From the NCBI GenBank assembly GCA_002789915.1, contig PFUD01000109.1:1-34045 (forward strand): a stretch of 34,045 nt of DNA, in the 5' to 3' direction. This DNA is from Comamonadaceae bacterium CG_4_9_14_3_um_filter_60_33. GTDB lineage: Bacteria; Pseudomonadota; Gammaproteobacteria; Burkholderiales; Burkholderiaceae_C. Below the pieces are notes generated by a model, which saw only the letters and a program-made list of their open reading frames with translations, had not been told where the DNA came from and ran no database searches. A program made the position numbers and the translations under genes. Each line of letters starts with the position of its first letter. Position 1 is the first letter of the stretch. Below, piece after piece: positions 26,599 to 34,045 of this stretch.

Positions 26599-26614
26599 GG
26601 TATGGCCTCGCGTT

Positions 26615-27070
26615 TTAACCGGCTGAAGAGGCTGAGCGCATGTAGAACTGGCGTGAGGTGTGCTCATCGCTGTCGCGTTGCGCGCGCTTGTTTTCGGCAA
26701 GCGCTTCCTGATGCTGCACGCGCTCGGCCAGGGTATCGAAAGAATTCAGACGACAGCGGGTGTGTTGCCATTCGCTGCGCCCGTGCACCAGGCGTGCATC
26801 GGCTTGGTTTGTCAAAGCGAGCTGCTGCTCGATGGCCGTGTCAAGGGTGCTGATGAACTGCCTGAAATTGCGCAAGTGCGCCGCCGACACGCCGTCGTGC
26901 AAATGCGTTTGCAACTGGTCCAGGTACTCCTGCCGGTAACTGTTCAGGAGCTCAAGCTTTTCAGCAGCGCTGGTGTGCGCAGTTTGCAATTGGCCCAGGC
27001 GCCGGGTTGCCTCGTCCGCCTTGTTTTGTGCCAATTCGATCAGGGTGGCGAGCGGTAATTTCTCACTCAT
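26615..27070 (-). CDS. fliJ: FliJ, export ATPase stalk and escort protein
   Basis: A 151-aa coiled-coil protein. It is nearly all helical with heptad-like patterns ([20 protein letters not shown] at about 11-30; [20 protein letters not shown] at about 82-101). In the family FliJ sits in the centre of the FliI hexamer, links it to FlhA and helps recycle chaperones. Its start overlaps the fliI stop by four bases. Low sequence conservation means that position adds weight to the call. Confidence 0.92.
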   Translation of the reverse strand: MSEKLPLATLIELAQNKADEATRRLGQLQTAHTSAAEKLELLNSYRQEYLDQLQTHLHDGVSAAHLRNFRQFISTLDTAIEQQLALTNQADARLVHGRSEWQHTRCRLNSFDTLAERVQHQEALAENKRAQRDSDEHTSRQFYMRSASSAG

Positions 27071-28518
27071 GGCGTTTTCTCCGAAATTTCAGTGCGGGGC
27101 TGGTTGTCAAACAAGGCATTGAGTTGGCTGGCCGCCGCCGGGTAGTCCACACGCTCTTGCATCGACTGTTGCAGGTAAGCCTCAATTCTTGGGTACATGG
27201 CAATGGCCTGGTCAAGCTGCAGATCGTGGCCGGGCGCATAGGCACCCACGCTGATGAGGTCATGGTTGCGCTGGTAGCGCGACAGGTTTTGCTTAAAACG
27301 GCTTACCTTCTTGAACTGTGCCGGGTCAATCAGCGCGGTCATGGCGCGGCTGATGGATGCCTCGATGTCGATCGCCGGGTAGTGACCAGCCTCGGCCAGG
27401 CTGCGCGACAACACCACATGGCCATCCAGAATGGCGCGGGCGGCATCGGCAATCGGGTCCTGCATGTCGTCGCCTTCCGACAACACTGTGTAAAACGCCG
27501 TGATCGAGCCACCGTGGCCATCCGCGTCACGCGCACCATTGCCGGCGCGCTCGACCAGTGCGGGCAACTTGGCAAACACCGAAGGCGGGTAACCCTTGGT
27601 GGCGGGCGGCTCGCCCACGGCCAGGGCAATTTCACGCTGCGCCATGGCATAGCGGGTCAAAGAGTCCATGATCAGCAGCACGTCCTTGCCCAAATCACGA
27701 AAATGCTCGGCCAGGCAAGTGGCATAGGCGGCACCCTGCAAGCGCATCAGCGGCGAGTTGTCGGCCGGTGCGGCCACCACCACCGCGCGCGCCATGCCCT
27801 CGGCACCGAGGGTGTTGTCAATGAAATCTTTCACTTCGCGGCCACGCTCGCCAATCAGGCCCACCACAATGACGTCGGCGCTGGTGTAGCGCGCCATCAT
27901 GCCCAGCAACACGCTTTTGCCAACACCCGAGCCGGCAAACAAGCCCATGCGCTGGCCCCGGCCCACGGTCAAAAGTCCATTGATGGCGCGCACGCCAACG
28001 TCGAGCACACTGTCGATCGGTGCCCGGCTCAACGGGTTGACGGGGGTGGCGCTCAGTGCAACTTCATGCGTGAAGTCGAGTGTGCCCAGGCCGTCGAGCG
28101 GGCGCCCGGCGGCATCCACCACGCGGCCCAGCATGCCCTGCCCCACCGGTAACCTTTTGGTTCTGGGGCCGTTGCCACTGTCGCGACCCGGCACCGGCTC
28201 GAGCGCATAAACGCGCGCGCCGGGCAGCAAACCATCGACTTCACTTTGCGGCATCAAAAAAACGCGGTCCCCAGAGAAGCCCACCACCTCGGCCTCGGCC
28301 GTCTTGTTGGCGTAACCGGGCGGCAGCTCAATCAGGCAATCGCTGCCAACCGGCAGGTGCAGCCCTACGGCTTCAAGCACCAGACCGACGGCGCGGGTCA
28401 AGCGCCCGCAAGCGCGCACCGGCACGCTGTGCGCCACGTCACTGCGGGCCTCGGCTAACACCGCTTTCCAGGCCAGCACATGGGGGTTATCACAGAGCGG
28501 CTCGGCGACCTCAGCCAT
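27067..28518 (-). CDS. fliI: FliI, flagellar export ATPase
   Basis: A 483-aa F1-beta-like ATPase that powers or primes flagellar export. Walker A is AGSGVGKS at 195-202, the Walker B Asp is D285 in [11 protein letters not shown], and the catalytic Glu is in [10 protein letters not shown] (about 220-229). The C-terminal [20 protein letters not shown] is typical. I chose the ATG at 28518, preceded by AAGGAGG and overlapping the fliH stop by eight bases; a longer frame upstream lies inside fliH and is not needed. Compared with enterobacterial FliI there is a small insert near 110-122. Confidence 0.97.
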   Translation of the reverse strand: MAEVAEPLCDNPHVLAWKAVLAEARSDVAHSVPVRACGRLTRAVGLVLEAVGLHLPVGSDCLIELPPGYANKTAEAEVVGFSGDRVFLMPQSEVDGLLPGARVYALEPVPGRDSGNGPRTKRLPVGQGMLGRVVDAAGRPLDGLGTLDFTHEVALSATPVNPLSRAPIDSVLDVGVRAINGLLTVGRGQRMGLFAGSGVGKSVLLGMMARYTSADVIVVGLIGERGREVKDFIDNTLGAEGMARAVVVAAPADNSPLMRLQGAAYATCLAEHFRDLGKDVLLIMDSLTRYAMAQREIALAVGEPPATKGYPPSVFAKLPALVERAGNGARDADGHGGSITAFYTVLSEGDDMQDPIADAARAILDGHVVLSRSLAEAGHYPAIDIEASISRAMTALIDPAQFKKVSRFKQNLSRYQRNHDLISVGAYAPGHDLQLDQAIAMYPRIEAYLQQSMQERVDYPAAASQLNALFDNQPRTEISEKTP

Positions 28519-29269
28519 TGACAGCCTCCTTGGGCTTTCTGGGCTTGGGTGTCCTCTTTGGCTTGTCAGGCTTGTGCTGAAAGGCCGCCGTGACCCGCTC
28601 CCAGCGCGTTTCAAGTGTGGCATCAAGGGTGCCGCTGGCGGCATGCACACGGCAGCCGCCGCGCTCAATGGTGGGGTCGGTGCGTATGCGCCAGCCGGCC
28701 GAAGTCAGTTCATCGGCCAGATGCTGCTGCACCAGCGCGACGTCGTCTGCATGCAGCAACAGCCGCGGTGTGCCGTTGAGCACTGGTTCCATGCGCAGCA
28801 AATTGCGCACTAGCGCCAACATGTGCTGCGAATCGGAGGCCAGCGTCTGGCTGACCACCTGTTGGGCAATGTCGATAGCCAGCGCCAACAAGTCTTCGGC
28901 TACCTCGGCCTCGGCCGTGCGCATGGCTTGCGGCAGCGCTGCCAGCAAGGTTTGCAGCGCCTGCGCCTGCGTTTGCGCCAGCGCCAGTCCGGCAGCGTAG
29001 CCCTCGGCATGACCCTGTTCAAAACCCTCTTTGTGCCCCTCGACCTGGCCCGCCTGCTGCGCTTGCAGGCGCATGCGATTGAGCTCTTCTTCGTCGATCA
29101 CGATGGTCGATGCACACGTCACAGCCGATGACTCGGCTGGCAAGGCATTGGCCTGTTCGTCCACCGGGGCTTCGGCCGCCACCAATGCTGACGCGATGGC
29201 ACTCATTTCCCAGCGCTGCCAGGCGCTCATGGTCGCTGGTGGCTCGCGCTGCTGCAAGGGCTCAAACAT
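28511..29269 (-). CDS. fliH: FliH, regulator of the export ATPase
   Basis: A 252-aa stator-like partner of FliI that tethers it to FliN. A Glu/Gln-rich helical middle with GxxxG-type repeats ([21 protein letters not shown] at about 80-100) is a FliH signature. The C-terminal part (about 125-225) resembles the vacuolar ATPase E-subunit fold and ends in a Lys/Pro-rich tail (about 233-252). The start is either 29269 or 29275, both overlapping the fliG end; I use 29269. Confidence 0.93.
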   Translation of the reverse strand: MFEPLQQREPPATMSAWQRWEMSAIASALVAAEAPVDEQANALPAESSAVTCASTIVIDEEELNRMRLQAQQAGQVEGHKEGFEQGHAEGYAAGLALAQTQAQALQTLLAALPQAMRTAEAEVAEDLLALAIDIAQQVVSQTLASDSQHMLALVRNLLRMEPVLNGTPRLLLHADDVALVQQHLADELTSAGWRIRTDPTIERGGCRVHAASGTLDATLETRWERVTAAFQHKPDKPKRTPKPRKPKEAVNG

Positions 29270-30254
29270 AGGCATCCGAGCCCGAGCCGCCCGCCGTAAT
29301 CTCACCCGCGTCGGTCAAGCGACGCACAATCATCAAAATGTTCTTTTGCTCAGCCTCAACCTGCGACACCCGCACCGGGCCGCGCATTTCAAGGTCTTCA
29401 CGCAAGGCTTCTGCAGCGCGTTGCGACATATTTTTAAGGAACTTGTCGCAGAGTTCCTTTTGCGAGCCCTTGAGCGCAATGATGAGCGACTCGGATTCGA
29501 TTTCTTTCAGCAGCAACTGGATGCTGCGGTCCTCGAGGTCAAGCAGGTTCTCGAACAGGAACATCTGGTCGAGAATCTTCTGGGCCAGGTTTTCATCAAC
29601 TTCACGCACATGCTTGATCAAGGCTTCTTCATGGACGCTGCTCATCTGGTTCACAATTTCGGCAGCGGCCCGCACTCCGCCCAGACCAACATGCTTGACA
29701 CCTTCACCCGACAACATTTCTGACAACACCTCGGTGAGTTCCTTGAGCGCGGCCGGTTGCACGCCGCCAAAGGTGGCAACCCGCAGCATGGCGTCGTAGC
29801 GCACCCGCTCCGAGAGTTGTTCCAGCACATCGGCGGCCTTGGTGCGATCCATGTGAACCAGCATGGTGGCAATGATCTGCGGATGCTCGTCGCGTATCAG
29901 TTCTGCCACTTCAGCTGCGCCGAGGTGGTTCAGGCGTTCAATGCCACTGGCTGACAAGCTTGTCTGGTTGATGTTTTCCATCAGGTCAGCCGCCCGTTCG
30001 GTGCCCATCGCCTTCTTCAGCGCGTTACGCAGATAGTCACCCGAGTCCAGGTGCATGGCCGAATACTGTTCAGTTTCCTGACGGAACTCTTCAAGCACGT
30101 CATTCACTTCGTCGTGCCGGACCTGCTGCAAGGTCGCGATGGCTTCACCCAGCGTCTGCACCGCCTCATGTGACAGGTGCTGCAGAACGTTGCCGGCACC
30201 GTCTTCCCCCAGTGTCATCAACAGGATGGCGCTTTTTCTTATACCGTCATGCAT
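29262..30254 (-). CDS. fliG: FliG, C-ring torque-generating switch protein
   Basis: A 330-aa rotor protein that contacts the stator. The N-terminal domain (IRKSAILLMTLGEDGAGNVL) binds FliF. The middle domain has the EHPQ motif in RDEHPQIIATMLVHMD and is followed by the second ARM-type repeat. The C-terminal torque helix contains LLDLEDRSIQLLLKEIESES with the expected charged residues. The start overlaps the fliF stop by eight bases, which suggests coupled synthesis of ring and rotor. Confidence 0.97.
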   Translation of the reverse strand: MHDGIRKSAILLMTLGEDGAGNVLQHLSHEAVQTLGEAIATLQQVRHDEVNDVLEEFRQETEQYSAMHLDSGDYLRNALKKAMGTERAADLMENINQTSLSASGIERLNHLGAAEVAELIRDEHPQIIATMLVHMDRTKAADVLEQLSERVRYDAMLRVATFGGVQPAALKELTEVLSEMLSGEGVKHVGLGGVRAAAEIVNQMSSVHEEALIKHVREVDENLAQKILDQMFLFENLLDLEDRSIQLLLKEIESESLIIALKGSQKELCDKFLKNMSQRAAEALREDLEMRGPVRVSQVEAEQKNILMIVRRLTDAGEITAGGSGSDAYV

Positions 30255-31908
30255 CTTTTTGACCCATCCAGTGTTTCAGGAGCATAGCCACCATTTGCGG
30301 CCCGTGGATAGCGGCTTCTTGTGCATACTTGACGTTGTCCTGATGACGTTTGGCCTGGGTTGCTTCGGCCTGCGCCGATACATTGACGCTGGTGGCCTCG
30401 GCGTCGGCCTCAGATTCGGCTTCGTTTTCGTTTTCAGAGGCGCCAACTTCGCCTGACGATTGGGCAACCGCCTGCACCGGCTGGGCCTTACGCATAAGGG
30501 GCCGCACCACACCAAACAGCAAGGACAAGGCGAGTACCCCAAACAATAAGCTCTTACCCGCTAGGCCGGCGAGTTCCAGGTTTTCCGGCTGGCGCCACCA
30601 AGGTTGCTGAGCCACCTCAGCGACGGGCTCGGTGGCAAACTGGCTGTTAACCACATTCACCGAATCTCCACGCTCGGTGCTGAAACCCATGGTTTCCTTG
30701 ACCAGATTGGTTATTTTTTCCATATCCGCAGCCGATAGCGCTTTGGTTTCGGGCTTGCCTTGCGCGCTCAGCGTGCCGCGGTGGTTGACCAGCACCGCGA
30801 CTGACAGCCGTTTGACCGCCCCAGCCGAGAATTGCACGTGTCGAATGGAGCGATCGAGTTCGTAGTTTGTCGTGCCATCCTTACGGCTGTTAATCAGGCT
30901 GGCGCCTCCCGGTGCAGCTGCGCCTGCGACATCGGTGCGTGGATTTGCCGGAGGCTGATTGCTCAAGGCGCCGGGCACGCCACCGGCCACCGTACCCGCA
31001 CCTTGCTGGCCCGATTGACTGATCTGCTGACTACGAATGGCGGCGCGCGCGGGGTCATTGTTGGGAAAGTATTTTTCATCGGTGCTCTCAACGACCGAAA
31101 AATCGATGTCGGCTGACACCTGAACATGCACATTGCCCGTGCCCATCAAAGGCTCCAGAATGGCCTCAATGCGGCGAACATAGCCTTGCTCTATTTCCTG
31201 GGAATACTTGAGTTGGCTGGTGTCAAGGCCGCGCGCCCCCGCATTGGCGCTTGACAACAAGTTGCCTTGCTGATCCACCACGGTCACGCTTCTGGCAGAA
31301 AGCTCGGGCACACTGCTGGAAACCAAATGCACCACCGCGCTGATCTGGCCATCGTCAATCACGCGTCCCGGATGCAGCGTGAGTACCACCGAGGCACTTG
31401 GCTGTTTCTGGTCGCGCACAAACAACGACGCTTTGGGCAGCGCCAGATGAACGCGTGCCGAGCTCACCGCAGAAATGACGTTGATGGAGCGCGCCAACTC
31501 ACCCTCCAGGGCGCGCTGGTAATTGATCTGCTCGGCAAATTGGCTGGTGCCGAATTTCTGGTTGTCAAGCAACTCAAAGCCCACATTGCCACCCTTGGGC
31601 AAACCTAGCGCTGCCAGGCGCAGGCGCGCCTCTGGCACCTTGTCGGCCGCCACCAGCAAGGCGCCGCCGCCTTCCGTAAACTTATAGGGAATATTCATCT
31701 GCTGCAGCGAGGCGATGATGGCACCACCATCACGGTCAGACAGGTTGCTGTAAAGCACGCCGTAGTCGGGCGCCCGGGTCCACAACAGCGCCGCTGCCAA
31801 CGCGGCCACCAGCACAGACGCCCCCAGCATGAGCGGCAAGCGCGGATTCGCCCGCAGCTGCTCCAGCCAGGTCGGTGTAGGGGCGATGGCATCCGTACTC
31901 ATGTGCAT
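30247..31908 (-). CDS. fliF: FliF, MS-ring protein
   Basis: A 553-aa MS-ring protein. TM1 is at about 25-43 (LPLMLGASVLVAALAAALLW) and TM2 at about 447-470. Between them are the ring-building motifs: VLYSNLSDRDGGAIIASLQ, LLDNQKFGTSQFAEQINYQR and VHLALPKASLFVRDQKQPSA. After TM2 a cytoplasmic tail has an acidic stretch (ENENEAESEADAEA) and ends with the FliG-binding helix. The start could be 31908 or the ATG at 31902; neither has a strong ribosome site. It is the first gene of the fliF-K run and diverges from fliE. Confidence 0.97.
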   Translation of the reverse strand: MHMSTDAIAPTPTWLEQLRANPRLPLMLGASVLVAALAAALLWTRAPDYGVLYSNLSDRDGGAIIASLQQMNIPYKFTEGGGALLVAADKVPEARLRLAALGLPKGGNVGFELLDNQKFGTSQFAEQINYQRALEGELARSINVISAVSSARVHLALPKASLFVRDQKQPSASVVLTLHPGRVIDDGQISAVVHLVSSSVPELSARSVTVVDQQGNLLSSANAGARGLDTSQLKYSQEIEQGYVRRIEAILEPLMGTGNVHVQVSADIDFSVVESTDEKYFPNNDPARAAIRSQQISQSGQQGAGTVAGGVPGALSNQPPANPRTDVAGAAAPGGASLINSRKDGTTNYELDRSIRHVQFSAGAVKRLSVAVLVNHRGTLSAQGKPETKALSAADMEKITNLVKETMGFSTERGDSVNVVNSQFATEPVAEVAQQPWWRQPENLELAGLAGKSLLFGVLALSLLFGVVRPLMRKAQPVQAVAQSSGEVGASENENEAESEADAEATSVNVSAQAEATQAKRHQDNVKYAQEAAIHGPQMVAMLLKHWMGQKDA

Positions 31909-32050
31909 GATTATGAGTGCTGCGCGCGCTGGCTGATCGGCAGAACAACCGGGAGATTTGGCATCTTTTGACCCGATGCACCTACCAGAGCGCTGTTACG
32001 CTTGGGGCATCTGTTAAATCAAAGACGCCTGCGCGTCAAAGGAATTGCTC
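31909..32050. promoter_or_regulatory. Divergent fliF/fliE intergenic control region
   Basis: 142 bases between the fliF and fliE starts should hold both promoters. I found no sigma-28 match. TTGGCATCTTTTGACC (31960-31975) resembles a sigma-54 site but ends CC in place of the GC at -12. The region is more AT-rich than the genes. Control by an FlhDC-type activator would fit but is not visible by eye. Confidence 0.33.
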
Positions 32051-32401
32051 ATGACGATTTCGTCAGTCTCGCCAAATGCTTCGATTGAGTCGGTGCTGGC
32101 GCAAATGCGCCAGATGCGCGAAATGGCCAAGGCCGGTGACCCCGGCCAAGTCGCCGCGCCGACGGCCGATACCACCAACGTGAGCTTTTCAGGCGCACTA
32201 AAACAATCGCTGGCGCGCATCAGCGAAGCACAGAACAAAGCCTTCGGCCAGGCCCAGGACTTCGAGCTGGGCAAGCCCGGTGTGGCCCTGAACGATGTGA
32301 TGGTTGACCTGCAAAAAGCCAATATCGGCTTTCAAATGGGCGTGCAAGTGCGCAACAAGTTTGTTGCCGCCTACCAGGAAGTCATGAACATGACGCCTTA
32401 A
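32051..32401 (+). CDS. fliE: FliE, MS-ring/rod junction protein
   Basis: A 116-aa protein joining the MS ring to the proximal rod. It shows SFSGALKQSLARISEAQNKA (about 49-68), the middle GKPGVALNDVMVDLQKANIG and the C-terminal QMGVQVRNKFVAAYQEVMNM, all typical. The ATG at 32051 follows AAAGGAATTGCTC; a TTG at 32045 inside that site is not used. It is a single gene in this direction, meeting the decayed ATPase gene tail to tail. Confidence 0.96.
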   Translation: MTISSVSPNASIESVLAQMRQMREMAKAGDPGQVAAPTADTTNVSFSGALKQSLARISEAQNKAFGQAQDFELGKPGVALNDVMVDLQKANIGFQMGVQVRNKFVAAYQEVMNMTP

Positions 32402-33559
32402 GTACGCGGGTTTAGCAGTGTGAGGGCTTTGCCGTCAACCGTCAGGTCTTGCCACTGAATGCGCGCGTCCCAGCTCACGCTTGCGTCCAGCTCAAACAAT
32501 AGCAGGTAACCGTGGGGCTGATTCAACCGGGTGAGGTAGCGGTAGATCGGGTTGGCAAAACGAATGGCGGCTTGCGGGTGATGATGCCAAGGTCCTGGCA
32601 GTCAGGGCATCGTTGACCCGGTCGTCGCTGAGCTCGGTGCCGTTGATGACTGCGCTGACAATGCCCCGCACACGGTCCTCCTTGAGCTTGTCCAGAAGCG
32701 AATCCAGGTGCGTGTCGCGGCGTTGGATCAGTATTTCTTTGGCTTTCCAGACCAGCGCTTCGGTGATGGGCTGGGCGAAATCGTTGTGCAACATCTCGGT
32801 CACCAACTCATAGGCCAGCGCATTCACCAGCCAGGCCTGGCCTTGGGTCAGGTGCTCAATGGCGGCCATGGCAGGCGGCTCAAATACCTGGCCGGTGGCT
32901 TGGGTGTGTTGCAGCAGCAAACTAACAATCTCGTCATGGTCAAAGCGATCCATAAAGAAGGATTTGGCCTTGATGTTAAACGGGCTGCCTGTGCCCAGGC
33001 TTTGTGCATCAGGTCGCACACGGATTGTGTAGTCGCGCACATCGCGCAGGCCAATCAGGCCAATCAAATGCGGGAAACCGCCTTTGACTCGGTCCGTAAA
33101 TCCTGCACGCAGTTGGTACAGCATGGCCAAAAAATTGGCATCCAGCAAGGCATCTACTTCGTCGAGCAGCAGCACGATGGGCTTCGGGTTGGCTTGCGAC
33201 CATTGCTGTAGGTAATTCAGCATGCCGTTTTCAGGAAACTGTTGGTTCGCATCCACCGCAGGTGCCCACTCAGCTTCGGGCAGATACAGACGGCTGCCTT
33301 GTGCAATGCATTGCGCGGCAATCTTCATCGCCTGCACCGGATCGCGCCCCTGGGCCGCCGGCTGGATCGAACTGATCAGCACGGTGTAACGCCCATCGCT
33401 GTTCAATTTTTCCATCAACGCCAAGCCAAAAGTGGCCTTGCCGGTCTGGCGCGGCGCAGGAATCACAAAATACTGGCCCTGGTCAATCAGCGTCTAAATG
33501 CCTTTCAGCCACTCCAACGGGTTCACCATGTAATCGATGAGCATGACCAGTGTGAGCAT
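32398..33559 (-). pseudogene. Decayed AAA-type ATPase gene (with C-terminal nuclease-like remnant)
   Basis: The reading frame starts near 33559 (MLTLVMLIDYMVNPLEWLKGI) and hits TAG at 33494-33496, then continues in the same frame with TLIDQGQYFVIPAPRQTGKA. The Walker A-like site reads APRQTGKAT, with Ala where Thr or Ser normally binds magnesium. Walker B, IVLLLDEVDALLD, is intact. Near 32595 the frame shifts to QDLGIITRKP and near 32567 again to AIRFANPIYRYLTRLNQPHG, then ends with LLFELDASVSW...NPRT at the TAA at 32398-32400. From my knowledge of the family, the last part resembles the end of a PD-(D/E)XK nuclease domain joined directly to the ATPase end, which suggests an internal loss. 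Its stop overlaps that of fliE. Confidence 0.75.
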
Positions 33560-33683
33560 CACGCCAGGTCAAATGAATTCGTGCCAACACAATCACCGCT
33601 GCCGCGACGCCCACGCCCAACGCACTCTCGGAAACGTTGCGCAGGACAATCGCACTTCATTAATTCCCGTTAATATCAAAACC

Positions 33684-34045
33684 ATGACCACGCCCACAAC
33701 GCACCCTGACGAATTCGACAGCCCCTGGAAAGACATCCTGGAGCACGCCTTCCCCGAGTTCTCTGGGCTGCACCCACGAAATACGCTTTCCAGTGGTCAA
33801 ACTGCTCGACTACGCTGATCAAGATCAAAACCTTGAAGCCAACCCTAACCCGTTTGCCCTGGTCACGGCAGCCCACCTGCGCACCCGGCAAACCAAACAC
33901 AACCCCGAGCAGCGCTACCAAGCCACACGCACTCTGGTGCGCCTGCTCTACACCCACGGCTGGAGCCGTCAGCGCGTGCTGGACCTGTTTTCCGTGCTCG
34001 ACTGGATGATGCGACTGCCCGACGGCCTGGCGCAACAACTGTGGC
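33684..34045 (+). pseudogene. Decayed Rpn/DUF4351-type nuclease-transposase gene (runs off window)
   Basis: The start MTTPTTHPDEFDSPWKDILE and EHAFPEF match the typical N-terminus of this family as I remember it. Directly after, near 33762-33772, the frame changes; the continuing sequence reads LGCTHEIRFPVVKLLDYADQ, then NPFALVTAAHLRTRQTKHNP and RTLVRLLYTHGWSRQRVLDL. In intact relatives about 100-140 residues with the nuclease core lie between these two parts, so an internal deletion and frameshift are inferred. The 3' end is outside the window. It diverges from the decayed ATPase gene. Without a database search the family name is moderately sure. Confidence 0.65.

Noticed and set aside
27007-28152. 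A 381-codon open frame on the plus strand
   Set aside because: It lies entirely opposite fliI and fliJ, which have full motifs, and its His/Gln/Arg-rich translation resembles the usual shadow of a GC-rich gene.
31960-31975. Sigma-54-like TTGGCATCTTTTGACC in the fliE/fliF gap
   Set aside because: The GG is present but the paired dinucleotide ten bases on is CC and not GC; no other evidence for sigma-54 control here.
33242-33673. A 143-codon plus-strand frame at the right end
   Set aside because: It is opposite the better-supported ATPase remnant and its translation shows no family features.

Overview
The window looks like a chromosomal motility locus from a GC-rich betaproteobacterium, most plausibly a Burkholderiales/Comamonadaceae member. 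The basis is gene order, protein sequence style and sigma-28 type promoters; no rRNA or other taxonomic marker is present, so the placement is an inference. Coding density is very high. No gap over about 300 bases lacks a gene, and I saw no tRNA, rRNA, CRISPR array or intact mobile element.

Layout: (a) 1-2435, minus strand: a chemotaxis signalling operon, membrane-anchored MCP-like protein > CheY > STAS protein > CheA (CheA runs off the left edge). (b) 2491-5833, plus strand: a candidate 42-aa small ORF, a diguanylate cyclase fused to a C-terminal bacteriohemerythrin, an HDOD protein, and a YcgR-like PilZ flagellar brake. (c) 5909-7498, minus strand: flgA, flgM, flgN, with a good sigma-28 promoter in front of flgM. 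(d) 7657-20536, plus strand: flgBCDEFGHIJ (rod, hook, P and L rings), then cheW and a classical MCP behind a second strong sigma-28 promoter, then flgK and flgL. (e) 20554-31908, minus strand: fliFGHIJK followed by fliLMNOPQR (MS ring, switch, export ATPase, hook-length control, export gate), with fliE divergent at 32051. (f) 32398-34045: two decayed genes, an AAA-type ATPase remnant with an in-frame stop and two frameshifts, and an Rpn/DUF4351-type nuclease-transposase remnant with an apparent internal deletion. These mark the edge of the conserved locus.

Together the genes encode most of the hook-basal body, export apparatus and C-ring, plus chemoreceptor signalling and c-di-GMP control. 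FlgM/FlgN provide the checkpoint linking hook completion to late (sigma-28) transcription, and cheW-mcp sit directly under a late promoter. The DGC-hemerythrin and the PilZ brake suggest that oxygen or redox state could be converted into c-di-GMP and read by a flagellar brake encoded beside it. FlhA, FlhB, flagellin, FliD, the stators, CheB, CheR, CheD and the master regulators are not in the window.

The flagellar genes themselves are ordinary. The parts most worth a second look are the DGC-hemerythrin fusion and its neighbours, the STAS gene inside the che operon, the cheW-mcp insertion between flgJ and flgK, the candidate small ORF at 2491, and the two decayed genes at the right end.
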